Of a stretch of DNA of 41,070 nt, positions 1 to 7,340 are shown piece by piece; within the stretch, counting starts at the first letter, position 1, and each line of letters begins with the position of its first letter. Origin of the DNA: an uncultured bacterium (GTDB lineage: Bacteria > Patescibacteriota > Minisyncoccia > Moranbacterales > GWC2-37-73); contig CAIOVI010000048.1 in the NCBI GenBank assembly GCA_903861715.1, positions 1-41,070 on the forward strand. The letters run 5' to 3'. Below the pieces are notes generated by a model, which saw only the letters and a program-made list of their open reading frames with translations, made no database searches and was not told the DNA's origin. Both the position numbers and the translations under genes were made by a program.

Positions 1-1
1 G

Positions 2-76
2 GTATTAGCAAAACCTTTGCCAACTGTGCCAGCAATTGATCATCCTTGGAGAAAGTTTCAAATAGCTAAAAATTAA
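2..76 (+). CDS. C-terminal tail of a transposase/integrase-like protein (partial, cut by window start)
   Basis: Frame 2 is open from the first base to TAA at 74-76 and encodes 24 residues including the run DHPWRKFQI. A proline-rich stretch followed by a HPWRKF-type tail resembles the C-terminus of rve-domain transposases. The direct repeats just downstream look like an insertion sequence end, which supports this. No catalytic residues are visible, so the family is uncertain. Confidence 0.4.
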   Translation, partial: VLAKPLPTVPAIDHPWRKFQIAKN

Positions 77-78
77 CA

Positions 79-135
79 AAAATGTCCAAAGCGGACATTT
101 TCATTTCCCTGAAATGCGGACATTTCTATTTCCTC
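79..135. repeat. Probable insertion sequence terminal region: hairpin plus direct repeats
   Basis: AAAATGTCC (79-87) and GGACATTTT (93-101) form a perfect 9-bp inverted repeat. A run beginning GCGGACATTT and followed by a similar TTTCC tract occurs twice (from 92 and from 117). Repeated transposase-binding motifs directly after a transposase stop codon suggest the right end of the element that enters the window at its left edge. The exact end cannot be fixed. Confidence 0.45.
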
Positions 136-157
136 TTTACATTTTATGAAAATTCGT

Positions 158-186
158 TTGACTGGCTTGGAATTTTCTGATATTCT
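158..186 (+). promoter_or_regulatory. Sigma-70-type promoter of the first glucosaminidase-like gene
   Basis: The -35 TTGACT (158-163) and -10 TATTCT (181-186) are separated by exactly 17 bp. Transcription would start near 193, about 55 nt before the ATG at 248. Confidence 0.6.
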
Positions 187-194
187 TAAATCTA

Positions 195-236
195 CGTCCT
201 TAGCGCTCAAATCAGCCAGGACGGTTAATTTTTTTT
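195..236 (+). promoter_or_regulatory. Attenuator-like leader hairpin with U-tract
   Basis: CGTCCT (195-200) pairs with AGGACG (218-223), followed by a run of eight T (229-236). The whole structure lies between the promoter and the start codon. The loop sequence GCTCAAATCAGCCA (205-218) recurs at 283-296 inside the coding region, which might offer alternative pairing. The paralogous gene at 32644 has the same design. Confidence 0.45.
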
Positions 237-247
237 AGAAATACTCT

Positions 248-976
248 ATGTGTGATCCCTTACTATTTAGGGGGAAAAAACTGCTCAAATCAGCCAAGAA
301 GCAATTGAGCAGCGCAGCGAAATTAATCAAAAATCACAACCTTCTTTTTGTGGCTATCGGCATGATGTCCATTGGCGGACTAGCAACTGGCTGGAATTTT
401 CAGTCGACCTCAGTTGCCCAAGCGGCCAGCTTAAGTCAAGAAACAGCCCTTGAACAATTGGATTCACCACTGTTTGAGAAAAAAGCCATTTTTCCAGACG
501 TGGTTGAAAAAACAACAACACTGAGGGAGGTTTCCACGGTCCAGCCTCAAGTCAGTGAGTTTGAAAAAAGTTTACTTAGCATTGTTGGCGACACCCCGAT
601 TGCTGAAATGGTGCCGTTCATTGCCAAGCGTGACAATAAAGTGGCTGCCTTCTTGGTCGGCATCGCCAAAAAAGAAAGTAGTTTTGGCCTGGCTTCACCT
701 TCCAAGAATGGTAATGATTGCCACAATTATTGGGGCTATAAAGGAGTCGGCTCAAGGGGAGAAGTTGAGGGATATAGCTGTTTTGCCAGCGCGCAAGAAG
801 CGATTGAAACGGTGGGCGATCGCATTGAAACTTTGGTTGGCAACGATCGCAACACTCCAGCCAAAATGGTTGACACTTGGAAATGCGGTCGCAGTTGCGC
901 TGGTGATCCTGGAGCGCCAAGTTGGGTTTCAACTGTTGCGCTCTACTTTGATGAAATTGTGAAAAATGAAGGCTAA
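248..976 (+). CDS. Membrane-anchored glucosaminidase/lysozyme-like protein
   Basis: A 242-residue protein with a basic N-terminus, one hydrophobic segment (about residues 33-51), a low-complexity linker, and a C-terminal domain from about residue 115. That domain contains IAKKESSFG, NDCHNYWGYKG and a YSCF..AQEAIETVGDRI block, the pattern of the endo-beta-N-acetylglucosaminidase (glucosaminidase) fold, with the Glu of KKES as probable catalytic acid. It probably acts outside the membrane on peptidoglycan or other glycans, whether its own or a host's. Paired cysteines (DC, SC, KC, SC) suggest disulfides. The ATG at 248 is the first start after the leader hairpin. A paralogue lies at 32644-33300. 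Substrate and essentiality are not visible from sequence. Confidence 0.75.
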   Translation: MCDPLLFRGKKLLKSAKKQLSSAAKLIKNHNLLFVAIGMMSIGGLATGWNFQSTSVAQAASLSQETALEQLDSPLFEKKAIFPDVVEKTTTLREVSTVQPQVSEFEKSLLSIVGDTPIAEMVPFIAKRDNKVAAFLVGIAKKESSFGLASPSKNGNDCHNYWGYKGVGSRGEVEGYSCFASAQEAIETVGDRIETLVGNDRNTPAKMVDTWKCGRSCAGDPGAPSWVSTVALYFDEIVKNEG

Positions 977-1030
977 ACGCCGATGCGAAACTACAAATGG
1001 TATTCGAATCTACGAACAGAATGTGCATAT

Positions 1031-1062
1031 AAAAAAATCCGCCGAGTTGGCGGATTTTTTTT
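1031..1062 (+). terminator. Intrinsic terminator, probably bidirectional
   Basis: An A-rich run, ATCCGCC / GGCGGAT stem with loop GAGTT, and an eight-T run. It follows the glucosaminidase-like gene. The A/T symmetry means it could also stop thiI transcripts arriving on the minus strand. Confidence 0.8.
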
Positions 1063-1117
1063 GATGCTTTATATCTGTCACTGCAAGAATTGACGGTCTA
1101 GGGCTAAACATGGCTCT

Positions 1118-1153
1118 GGATTGCCACGCCTGATTACAGGCTCGCAAAGACGA
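1118..1153. repeat. REP-like palindromic element
   Basis: GGATTGCCACG and CTCGCAAAGACGA flank a GCCTG-ATTA-CAGGC hairpin (1128-1141). The GGATTGCC..CTCGCAAAGAC pattern resembles REP-type repeats common in bacterial gaps. Only this copy was seen in the window. Confidence 0.4.
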
Positions 1154-1214
1154 GATATGCCGAAGAACAATTCTAATTCGTTAATCCGTTAATAAATATC
1201 TTATAATTTTTTAG

Positions 1215-2396
1215 CTATTGGATTTTTAGCTTCTCAACTTTCCCCAGAATCTCCTTAATCATTTTTGGAATATCAAGCGCTTTTTCGGCTTCGAGAACGT
1301 TGAGAAGTTTGGCCCTGGTTTCGGGTTTTTTGGGCATCAGACGAGTGCAACAATCATCGTGAGGAAGTTTTGAAAGGTCATAAGTCCCAATGGCTTTGGC
1401 GATGTTCATGATTTCTTCTTTGTCAGTGCCGATCAGCGGTCTGAAAATTGGCATGTCGCAGGCTTGGCTGACGGCAAAAATATTTTCCAAAGTTTGGGAG
1501 GCCACTTGGCCGATTGAATCGCCAGTCACCAAGGCCAGCGCTCTTTCTCGACTAGCTATTTCCTGGGCAACTTTCAGCATCAAGCGGCGATAAAGTATGA
1601 TGCGCAGCGACTCTGGGCAGCTGAGCATGATTTCTTTCTGAGCGTCGGCAAAGGGGACGGAATATAAAATTCCTGAAGATTGATATTTTTTCAAAACTTT
1701 GATCAGGTCAGTGACTTTTTCCAAACTTGCCTTTGAAGTGTAGGGCATGGAGTGAAAATGCACGAAGCGAGTGGTTACACCTCGGCGCAACACACTGAAA
1801 GCGGCCACAGGAGAATCAAAACCCCCGGACATCAAAACCAAAGCTCGGCCGCCCGTGCCAACTGGCAAGCCTCCCAAGCCCTTCTTTTTGTCCAGGGAAA
1901 CGAGGGCGTAGTCATTAATGATGGCCACAAAGCATTCGCAGTCAGGATTTTTGAGGTTGACTGCTTTTTGGCCAGCGAATTTTTCAAAAAGGTGTCCGCC
2001 GATTTCCCGCTCAATTTCTCCTGAATGCAAGGGAAATTCCTTTTTGGAACGCTGACAAGTGACGCGGAAAGTTTGAAACTCTTTATCTTTGATCAAATCC
2101 CAGCAAAAGGCTTTGATTTTTTCCAGGTCTTGCTCGAGACTGGTGGCAAAGGAATAATTCACGATTCCAAAAGTATGCAGGATGGCTTGCTCGACTTCTT
2201 CAATGTTTGCCAGGCCGTTCTTGTTGAGCTTGACCAAAATAGCGCCAGAAATTTTTTTCACAAATTCAAAACTGCTCGGCGCAAAAGCGTTGAGCTGACT
2301 TTTGATATTTTTGATGAGTTGCGCTTCAAAATAGTTGCGATTTTTCCCCTTGAGGGAAATTTCGCCATAGTGAATCAGGATGTGATCTGGCTGCAT
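1215..2396 (-). CDS. thiI: tRNA 4-thiouridine synthase ThiI
   Basis: A 393-residue protein that adenylates and thiolates U8 of tRNA (and can supply sulfur for thiamin in some bacteria). The N-terminus (HYGEISLKGKNR) and residues to about 165 form the NFLD/THUMP RNA-binding region. The PP-loop ATP pyrophosphatase motif SGGFDSPVAA follows at about residue 190, with conserved VTGDSIGQVASQTLEN and IFRPLIGTDKEEI blocks. The protein ends after the catalytic domain, so it is the short form without the C-terminal rhodanese domain and must receive sulfur from another carrier. CC in HDDCCTRLMP is typical of the family. It stands alone on the minus strand and starts with ATG at 2396. Confidence 0.93.
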   Translation of the reverse strand: MQPDHILIHYGEISLKGKNRNYFEAQLIKNIKSQLNAFAPSSFEFVKKISGAILVKLNKNGLANIEEVEQAILHTFGIVNYSFATSLEQDLEKIKAFCWDLIKDKEFQTFRVTCQRSKKEFPLHSGEIEREIGGHLFEKFAGQKAVNLKNPDCECFVAIINDYALVSLDKKKGLGGLPVGTGGRALVLMSGGFDSPVAAFSVLRRGVTTRFVHFHSMPYTSKASLEKVTDLIKVLKKYQSSGILYSVPFADAQKEIMLSCPESLRIILYRRLMLKVAQEIASRERALALVTGDSIGQVASQTLENIFAVSQACDMPIFRPLIGTDKEEIMNIAKAIGTYDLSKLPHDDCCTRLMPKKPETRAKLLNVLEAEKALDIPKMIKEILGKVEKLKIQ

Positions 2397-2456
2397 AAAA
2401 AATTTGACGTTAAAATGGGGTCATGTGTAAGTTAGGATTTTAGGAAACTAAGTAAA

Positions 2457-2575
2457 AAATTTTTACTTCGCTTGTTTACTTTTTAGGACACGCTCTTGGC
2501 CGAAAACAATGGCCAATCGCTCAGAATTCGCTGTCGCGCATAAGGCCCCCAAAGTAAACAAGCTCGTAAAAATTT
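2457..2575. repeat. Long imperfect hairpin with a nested stem; MITE relic or structured RNA
   Basis: The arm at 2457-2482 (AAATTTTTAC then GCTTGTTTACTTT) is complementary to 2551-2575 over 23 positions with a 2-3 nt internal bulge. The loop carries a perfect TTGGCC / GGCCAA hairpin (2496-2516). No gene was seen in 2397-2660. The structure may be a decayed miniature transposon or a non-coding RNA. Confidence 0.45.
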
Positions 2576-2662
2576 AGTGGTAGTTTTTGGTTTGAATTAT
2601 GAGTCGTGTAAAATCCTTGAAATATTAAAACCTTGTATGTTCGTAACGTATTGATAACACAA

Positions 2663-2716
2663 ATGAAGTTAAAAGGAAAGAGCAAAGGGCTAAGTTTCGA
2701 AGCTACTTTCTCCTAA
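2663..2716 (+). CDS. Possible 17-residue mini-ORF before a terminator
   Basis: ATG at 2663 opens a 17-codon frame (MKLKGKSKGLSFEATFS) ending four bases before a perfect hairpin. A weak promoter (TTGTAT around 2632, TAACAC 16 bp later) could drive a transcript of about 100 nt. It may be a small RNA rather than a peptide gene. The rest of the gap to 3139 shows only degenerate open frames and no supportable gene. Confidence 0.2.
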   Translation: MKLKGKSKGLSFEATFS

Positions 2717-2719
2717 CCT

Positions 2720-2750
2720 AAAAATCCCAGGGCAGAGCCTTGGGATTTTT
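2720..2750 (+). terminator. Terminator-like hairpin in the gap before TrmB 1
   Basis: AAAAATCCCA (2720-2729) and TGGGATTTTT (2741-2750) form a perfect 10-bp stem with an 11-nt loop. The right arm ends in five T. No long gene precedes it, so it would end a short transcript. Confidence 0.5.
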
Positions 2751-3139
2751 AGAAAAATTGAAGTTCTTTGATAAGAAGCAATTCAAAAGTTGGGATGAAA
2801 GAGGTCAGTTGTTGCTGATTGAAATTGGAAAGTCGCCAGCGGCTGCAATTTCACGAGGAAATTGTCCGAAGACAACTTGTTGCTTTTCAACATTTCAAAC
2901 TTCATTCCAAAGCGCCAATGGGTTTGCTGCGCCTAGTTACCCAAATAGACCCAGCTCAGCTTTTTGAATTTTGCTTATAAATATCCAGAACTTAGATCAA
3001 AAAAGAACAATTCACCCCGCTTAAAAGCTTGATGATAAGTCAGTTTAACATGCGCTGACACTAAGGTCAAGAAGTGCGAATATCCAAGATAGCAAATTAT
3101 GCCTTAATGAAGCTATAAAACACTAAAAAAGAATTATTC

Positions 3140-3178
3140 GTCAAAAATGTTGACCATTTTGTTATTTCGTGCTATCCT
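3140..3178 (+). promoter_or_regulatory. Promoter of TrmB 1 with overlapping inverted repeat
   Basis: The -35 TTGACC (3150-3155) and -10 TATCCT (3173-3178) are spaced 17 bp. The A of the start ATG (3186) falls where transcription should begin, suggesting a leaderless mRNA. GTCAA (3140-3144) and TTGAC (3150-3154) form an inverted repeat across the -35, a possible autoregulatory operator. Confidence 0.6.
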
Positions 3179-3185
3179 GAAATAT

Positions 3186-3920
3186 ATGGAACGAATCAAA
3201 GCCCTCAAAAATCTTGGCCTTAACGACAAAGAAGCGCGTTGCTATCTGGCCCTGCTGCCGCTCAATCAGGCGACGGCCTATATGGTGGCCTTGCGAGCTG
3301 GCATCAAAAAACCCACGGCCTATGTGGTGCTGGAAACTTTGGTGAGCAAGGGTTTCGTTTTGAAGATGCCTAGCCAGGACAAAATCAAATATCTGGCCAA
3401 GTCGCCGAAAGAATGTTTGGCAACCGCCCACGAAAAAATCAAAGCCGCTCAGGAAGCTTTGCCAGAATTGATGGCTATGCAAAACAGTATTCTCGACAAA
3501 CCCAAAATCTATTTTTTTGAAGGTCGGGCAGGCTTGCATTTGATCGATGAAGACATTTTAAAAACGGCGGATGAAGTCATTTCTTTCACCACTCCGCGTT
3601 TTGTGATGACTGAGAATGAAAAAATGAGCAAAGAATACATCAAAAAAAGAGTCAAAGCTGGAGTCCGGGCCCGTGTCATTGGGCAAGCTTCACCCGAGGT
3701 GTTGGGCCTCAAAAGAAAGGACCAGGCTGAACTCAGGGAAACCAGAATCTTGCCAGCGGAACTTTTTTCTTCCGAAGTCGAAATGGGAGTTTGCGGCAAC
3801 AAAGTTTTTGCTTCCAACTACAAAAAAGAATTCGGACTTATTATTGAAGACAAAGACATCAGTTCTAGTCTGCGAAAAATTTTTGAACTGATTTGGAACG
3901 GGGAAAAGATAGTGGAATAA
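3186..3920 (+). CDS. TrmB-family transcriptional regulator 1
   Basis: A 244-residue regulator. The N-terminus (NLGLNDKEARCYLALL, then a helix-turn-helix with AGIKKPTAYVVLETLVSKGFV) is the TrmB winged-helix domain. Residues from about 100 form the C-terminal sensor-like region (KPKIYFFEGRAGLHLIDEDIL) seen in many CPR TrmB proteins. An in-frame ATG at 3147 lies upstream of the promoter elements and cannot be the main start, so 3186 is preferred. The next gene, a radical SAM enzyme 109 bp downstream in the same direction, is a plausible target. The ligand is unknown. Two more TrmB proteins occur at 8981 and 17446. Confidence 0.82.
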   Translation: MERIKALKNLGLNDKEARCYLALLPLNQATAYMVALRAGIKKPTAYVVLETLVSKGFVLKMPSQDKIKYLAKSPKECLATAHEKIKAAQEALPELMAMQNSILDKPKIYFFEGRAGLHLIDEDILKTADEVISFTTPRFVMTENEKMSKEYIKKRVKAGVRARVIGQASPEVLGLKRKDQAELRETRILPAELFSSEVEMGVCGNKVFASNYKKEFGLIIEDKDISSSLRKIFELIWNGEKIVE

Positions 3921-3930
3921 TTTTCTATGG

Positions 3931-3959
3931 TGGCCTTTTTAACGTTTCTGCTATATAAT
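3931..3959 (+). promoter_or_regulatory. Probable promoter of the radical SAM gene
   Basis: A perfect TATAAT (3954-3959) lies 17 bp after a weak -35-like TGGCCT (3931-3936). It overlaps the in-frame ATG at 3958, so translation must start further downstream. Confidence 0.45.
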
Positions 3960-4029
3960 GCTTTTACCCTCACAGCCACTGAGCTGTGATTTGAAATTTT
4001 GGACTTTAACAAAAAAACAGAGGTATAAA

Positions 4030-5493
4030 TTGAAACAACAAAAGCTTTTATATATCCAGCCGCTTAATAGGCCTTGGGATGAATCCGAGACTAAAATTTT
4101 GCAAATTCCCAGAGCGATGTTTGAGGTGGGGTATCATATTCCTGCTCAGCATGAGATTTCTTTTCTCGACCTCAATCTGAGGACTAGGCAGAGACCTAAT
4201 TGGTCTGTTGAACAAATTTTGGCAGAAGTGCTGGAAAATTTTCAGCCGGACTTAATCCTGTTGTCTTTTCCAACCTATGCCCAAGGAGGGCAAGTTAAAA
4301 AAATTCTTCTTGCTGTCAAAGAGCTTAAGCCAAGGGTGAAAGTAATTTTGGGTGGCGGGGTTTTGAATTTGATTGGTGACGCTCCTCAAAAGCTTTGGTG
4401 CTGGCCAGTCGACGCTTGTTATTGGGGGAACGGTTTGCAACTTGCAGAGCTTGTGGAAGCTGTTTTAACAACCGAGTCAAGTTGTTTTCTGTTTCAGCCA
4501 GACCTGGAGAAAGAATTGAAAACAAAACTCTTGGATGGCTATAAGGCTGAAGATTTTTACACCAGCAAAGGACGTTTTGATTTCGATGGCTATTTGAAAG
4601 AAGCTCGCGAAGTTGAGCTGACTCCGATTGCTTTTGTGGAAATGGCTAGAAGTTGTGACAGTTTTTGCAACTATTGTGCTTTTGGGATTGAAGCTTCGCT
4701 TCGTCGCTGTCGAAAACCCGGCACAGTTTTGAAGGAAATTCGCTATTTGGCTGAGAAGGGAATTGATTATATCCTGATCATTGATCCAACTTTTGGCATG
4801 GCCAAAGGTGCAGCAGACTTCCTGTTGCGAGAATTAGCCGCTTTTCACCTGGAACATCCAGACGTGAAATTTGATGTCATCACTCGACCCGAGTATGTGA
4901 CGGAAGATTTTGTCAGAAATTTGAAAGCTGCTGGAATTGTGCGTTGCGGAGTTGGGATGGAAAGCATGAGTCAAGAAAGTCTTGATTCATTGGCGAAAAC
5001 TTCAAAGCCACAAATGGTCAGAAAGGCCGTCAGAAATTTGGCAGCGGTGGGGATTGAAACTAGGCTGTTTCACATGTTGCTACCAGGAAAATTCTCGCAA
5101 GAAACACTGGAGTTTTTGCTCCAACTTGCGCATGAAAATATTTCTTTCGTGGTGCAGAGTTCTTTTCTGCGCCCATTGCCGAATTCAAAATCGCAAGATC
5201 AGTTTTACACTCAAGATCGAACGGTTTTTGATCGCCAGCAGGACACACTGGAGCAATTGCTGGAATATCTGCTGATTAATTTGGCATTTTCTTCGATGGA
5301 TCTGGATTTTGAAGATAGTGAGTTGCGAGCTCTTATTGAGAAAACTTTCAAGGAGGGAAAAAATTTGAAAACACTTTTCTCTCAAAGCAGAGAAGGTGGA
5401 AAACTTGTGCTTAAAATCGGTGGATACGCATTCACCGAATCAGAAACGCACGCTCCCATGGAGCAGTGCATAACTAAAAAACAGAGGGGGTGA
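4030..5493 (+). CDS. B12-binding-domain radical SAM protein
   Basis: 487 residues from TTG at 4030, chosen because AGAGGT (4018-4023) gives a ribosome site and the earlier ATG lies inside the -10 box. Residues 1-150 form a cobalamin-binding-like Rossmann domain (LLSFPTYAQGG, VILGGGVLN) that lacks an obvious DxHxxG motif. The radical SAM core follows with MARSCDSFCNYCAF, a CxxxCxxC site for the 4Fe-4S cluster, then IDPTFGMAKG and VGMESMSQESLD blocks. The C-terminal 100 residues are helical and unassigned. Such enzymes do methylations, cyclisations or rearrangements, and the substrate here is unknown. The only local hint is TrmB 1 just upstream. Confidence 0.8.
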   Translation: MKQQKLLYIQPLNRPWDESETKILQIPRAMFEVGYHIPAQHEISFLDLNLRTRQRPNWSVEQILAEVLENFQPDLILLSFPTYAQGGQVKKILLAVKELKPRVKVILGGGVLNLIGDAPQKLWCWPVDACYWGNGLQLAELVEAVLTTESSCFLFQPDLEKELKTKLLDGYKAEDFYTSKGRFDFDGYLKEAREVELTPIAFVEMARSCDSFCNYCAFGIEASLRRCRKPGTVLKEIRYLAEKGIDYILIIDPTFGMAKGAADFLLRELAAFHLEHPDVKFDVITRPEYVTEDFVRNLKAAGIVRCGVGMESMSQESLDSLAKTSKPQMVRKAVRNLAAVGIETRLFHMLLPGKFSQETLEFLLQLAHENISFVVQSSFLRPLPNSKSQDQFYTQDRTVFDRQQDTLEQLLEYLLINLAFSSMDLDFEDSELRALIEKTFKEGKNLKTLFSQSREGGKLVLKIGGYAFTESETHAPMEQCITKKQRG

Positions 5494-5561
5494 TTGAGTT
5501 GAAAGGAACAAGGCAGGAATAGCTCCAATGTGAGTTGCGGCCTTAGTCCCCAGTAAGGTTT

Positions 5562-5599
5562 ATGGAGGGAGGCGCGGTTTTGCCTCTCTCCATTTTTTA
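5562..5599 (+). terminator. Intrinsic terminator after the radical SAM gene
   Basis: ATGGAGGGAGGC (5562-5573) pairs with GCCTCTCTCCAT (5582-5593) over 12 bp with one G-T pair, followed by a T-rich run. The 70 bases between the stop codon and this stem carry only a weak CCTTA/TAAGG hairpin. Confidence 0.75.
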
Positions 5600-5617
5600 T
5601 TGCCTAAAAACTTGAAT

Positions 5618-5646
5618 TTGACACTCTCCAGAGTTTAAGGTATACT
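5618..5646 (+). promoter_or_regulatory. Consensus promoter of the DUF4143-type ATPase
   Basis: A perfect TTGACA (5618-5623), a 17-bp spacer and TATACT (5641-5646). Transcription would start near 5653. Confidence 0.75.
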
Positions 5647-5686
5647 TTAAAAAGTTAAGGATAATACATAAAGTTTAAGGTATGCT
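5630..5686. promoter_or_regulatory. Triplicated motif over the promoter and start codon; candidate operator
   Basis: AGTTTAAGGTATACT (from 5632), AGTTAAGGATAATAC (from 5651) and AGTTTAAGGTATGCT (from 5671) repeat with a 19-20 bp period, about two helical turns. The first lies in a near-palindrome (TTTAAGGTATACTTTAAA) covering the -10, and the third includes the start codon. Nearby genes lack this arrangement. Confidence 0.5.
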
Positions 5687-6941
5687 TGAAATTTATAAAA
5701 AACTGAAAAAATACAATTATTGGGCTGGAACTGGCGTTAAAACTGGTTTTTTGAGGGTGGATTATCAGAAAAAAATTGAGCCCTATCTTGGAAATTCTTT
5801 GATTAAAGTGCTAGTAGGTCAGCGGCGGGCCGGGAAGAGTTATGTGTTGCGTCAGCTGATCCATAGATTAATTCAGGATGGGGTAAAACCTGGGAATATT
5901 TTTTATCTCAACAAAGAATTAGTGGAGTTTGATGAGATTTCAAATTATAAGCAGCTTGCCAAGCTCATTGAATTTTACAGGCAAGAAATGAAGGTAAAAG
6001 GAAAAATCTTTATTTTGCTAGATGAAATTCAGGAAATTCAAGGTTGGGAGAAAATTGTCAATTCGCTTTCACAAAATCACAAGCAGCAGTCTGAGGTTTT
6101 TATTACAGGTTCAAATTCAACGATGCTTTCTTCGGAGTTGGCAACTTATTTGAGCGGGCGCTATGTTTCTTTCGAGGTGTTGCCATTTTCGTTCTCAGAA
6201 TATCTGGCTTGCAAAAAACTTGCCAGAAACAAAGAGAACTTTTTGGCTTATTTGAAAAGTGGCGGTTTGCCAGAATTGTTTCAACTTACTGGAGAAGAAA
6301 CGAAAATTCACTACGTTTCTTCCCTGAAGGACACGGTGATGCTCAAGGATATTGTGGGTAAATACAAGATTAAAGATTCGCAGCTTTTGGATAACGTTTT
6401 TAAATTTGTGACGGATAATATTGGCAATCTATTTTCTACTAATTCCATAGTCAGCTACCTCACGAGTCATAAAATTAAAACAAATCATGAAACTATTTCG
6501 AACTATGTTTCATATCTAACGCAAACGTATTTGATTCATTGCGTGGAGCGATATGATATCAAGGGTAAGGAGATTTTCTCAGCAAACAAGAAATATTATT
6601 TAAATGACTTGGCTTTTCGAAACTTTCTTTCTTCAGATTTTGATTATGGTCTGGGGAAACATTTGGAAAATGTGATCTATCTTCATTTTAGGCGACTTGG
6701 CTATAAGATTTATGTGGGTTCTATTGCGGGAGAGGAAATAGATTTCGTGGTGGAAAAAGACGGAGACAGAAAATATCTTCAAGTCGCTTATTCTTTGGCT
6801 GAGAAAAAAGTTGCCGACCGGGAATTTCGCGGACTGGAAAAAATTGGAGATTCATATGAAAAGCTGGTTGTCAGCCTGGACGATGTTTCCTTTGGCAATA
6901 AAAATGGCATTCGCCATGTGAGTGCGTGGAATTTTGTCTGA
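5682..6941 (+). CDS. AAA-type ATPase with C-terminal DUF4143-like nuclease-fold domain
   Basis: 419 residues. The Walker A motif VGQRRAGKSYVLRQL lies near residue 46, Walker B FILLDEIQE near 110, and a sensor-like FITGSNSTML near 140. The GRYVSFEVLPFSFSEY block is characteristic of DUF4143 ATPases. The C-terminus (GKHLENVIYLHFRRLGYKIYVG..EIDFVVEKDG..YLQVAYSL) has the E-(EIDF)-(QVA) pattern of a PD-(D/E)XK-like fold. These proteins are common accessory genes in archaea and CPR bacteria with unproven roles. It is a single-gene unit with a strong promoter, spaced motif repeats and a downstream terminator, consistent with autoregulation. Confidence 0.85.
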   Translation: MLEIYKKLKKYNYWAGTGVKTGFLRVDYQKKIEPYLGNSLIKVLVGQRRAGKSYVLRQLIHRLIQDGVKPGNIFYLNKELVEFDEISNYKQLAKLIEFYRQEMKVKGKIFILLDEIQEIQGWEKIVNSLSQNHKQQSEVFITGSNSTMLSSELATYLSGRYVSFEVLPFSFSEYLACKKLARNKENFLAYLKSGGLPELFQLTGEETKIHYVSSLKDTVMLKDIVGKYKIKDSQLLDNVFKFVTDNIGNLFSTNSIVSYLTSHKIKTNHETISNYVSYLTQTYLIHCVERYDIKGKEIFSANKKYYLNDLAFRNFLSSDFDYGLGKHLENVIYLHFRRLGYKIYVGSIAGEEIDFVVEKDGDRKYLQVAYSLAEKKVADREFRGLEKIGDSYEKLVVSLDDVSFGNKNGIRHVSAWNFV

Positions 6942-7080
6942 TTCAAAAAAAATGTCCCAGCTTGAAATATGCTAATTCCCGCATATGCCAGGATTAGCAT
7001 ATTGTTTTTTAAAGCCCATATTTGATGGGCTTTTTGTTATAAAACCGAATTAACTTAATTACTGCTATATTTTTCTCGTG

Positions 7081-7163
7081 TCATACTGAACTTGTTTCAG
7101 TATCTACTCACTTTATTTCAGTCAGTTTGGTGCGTTAGAGATCCTGAAACAAGTTCAGGATGA
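7081..7163. repeat. REP/MITE-like inverted repeat inside repeat copy 1
   Basis: The arm at 7081-7105 (CTGAACTTGTTTCAG core) is inverted at 7139-7163 (CTGAAACAAGTTCAG core) with 2 mismatches in 25, spaced 33 bp. Each arm is itself an imperfect palindrome. A CTGAACTTGTTTCAG core is familiar from dispersed repeats in many bacteria. It is absent from copy 2, so it looks like a later insertion. Confidence 0.6.
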
Positions 7164-7203
7164 CATTTTATGATAGTATAGATTTAGTTAAGTTGTTATA
7201 AAA

Positions 7204-7239
7204 CGTTACAATTATATGCATATGCATATAATTGTAACG
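7204..7239. repeat. Perfect 36-bp palindrome
   Basis: The half-site CGTTACAATTATATGCAT (7204-7221) is followed by its exact complement (7222-7239) with no spacer. In the second copy of the repeat (9903 onward) only the right half and the central ATGCATATGCAT survive. Confidence 0.85.
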
Positions 7240-7340
7240 CTTTTATTTTTTCATCGTTGCTTTTGGTGAATTTCAAACCCATTTAATTTTTGTCCAGACC
7301 CATATATTAATATATAGGTTTGAGCTGGATTATATTTTTG

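Noticed and set aside
618-1028. Open frame on the minus strand over the first glucosaminidase-like gene
   Set aside because: It is antisense to a gene with clear motifs and a promoter, and its own translation has no recognisable pattern.
2740-2967. 75-codon open frame after the 2720 hairpin
   Set aside because: It starts inside the hairpin, its composition is irregular, no promoter or ribosome site fits, and the translation resembles no family.
5494-5560. Possible RiPP precursor peptide next to the radical SAM gene
   Set aside because: Only frames of about ten codons exist, with no leader-core pattern or ribosome site.
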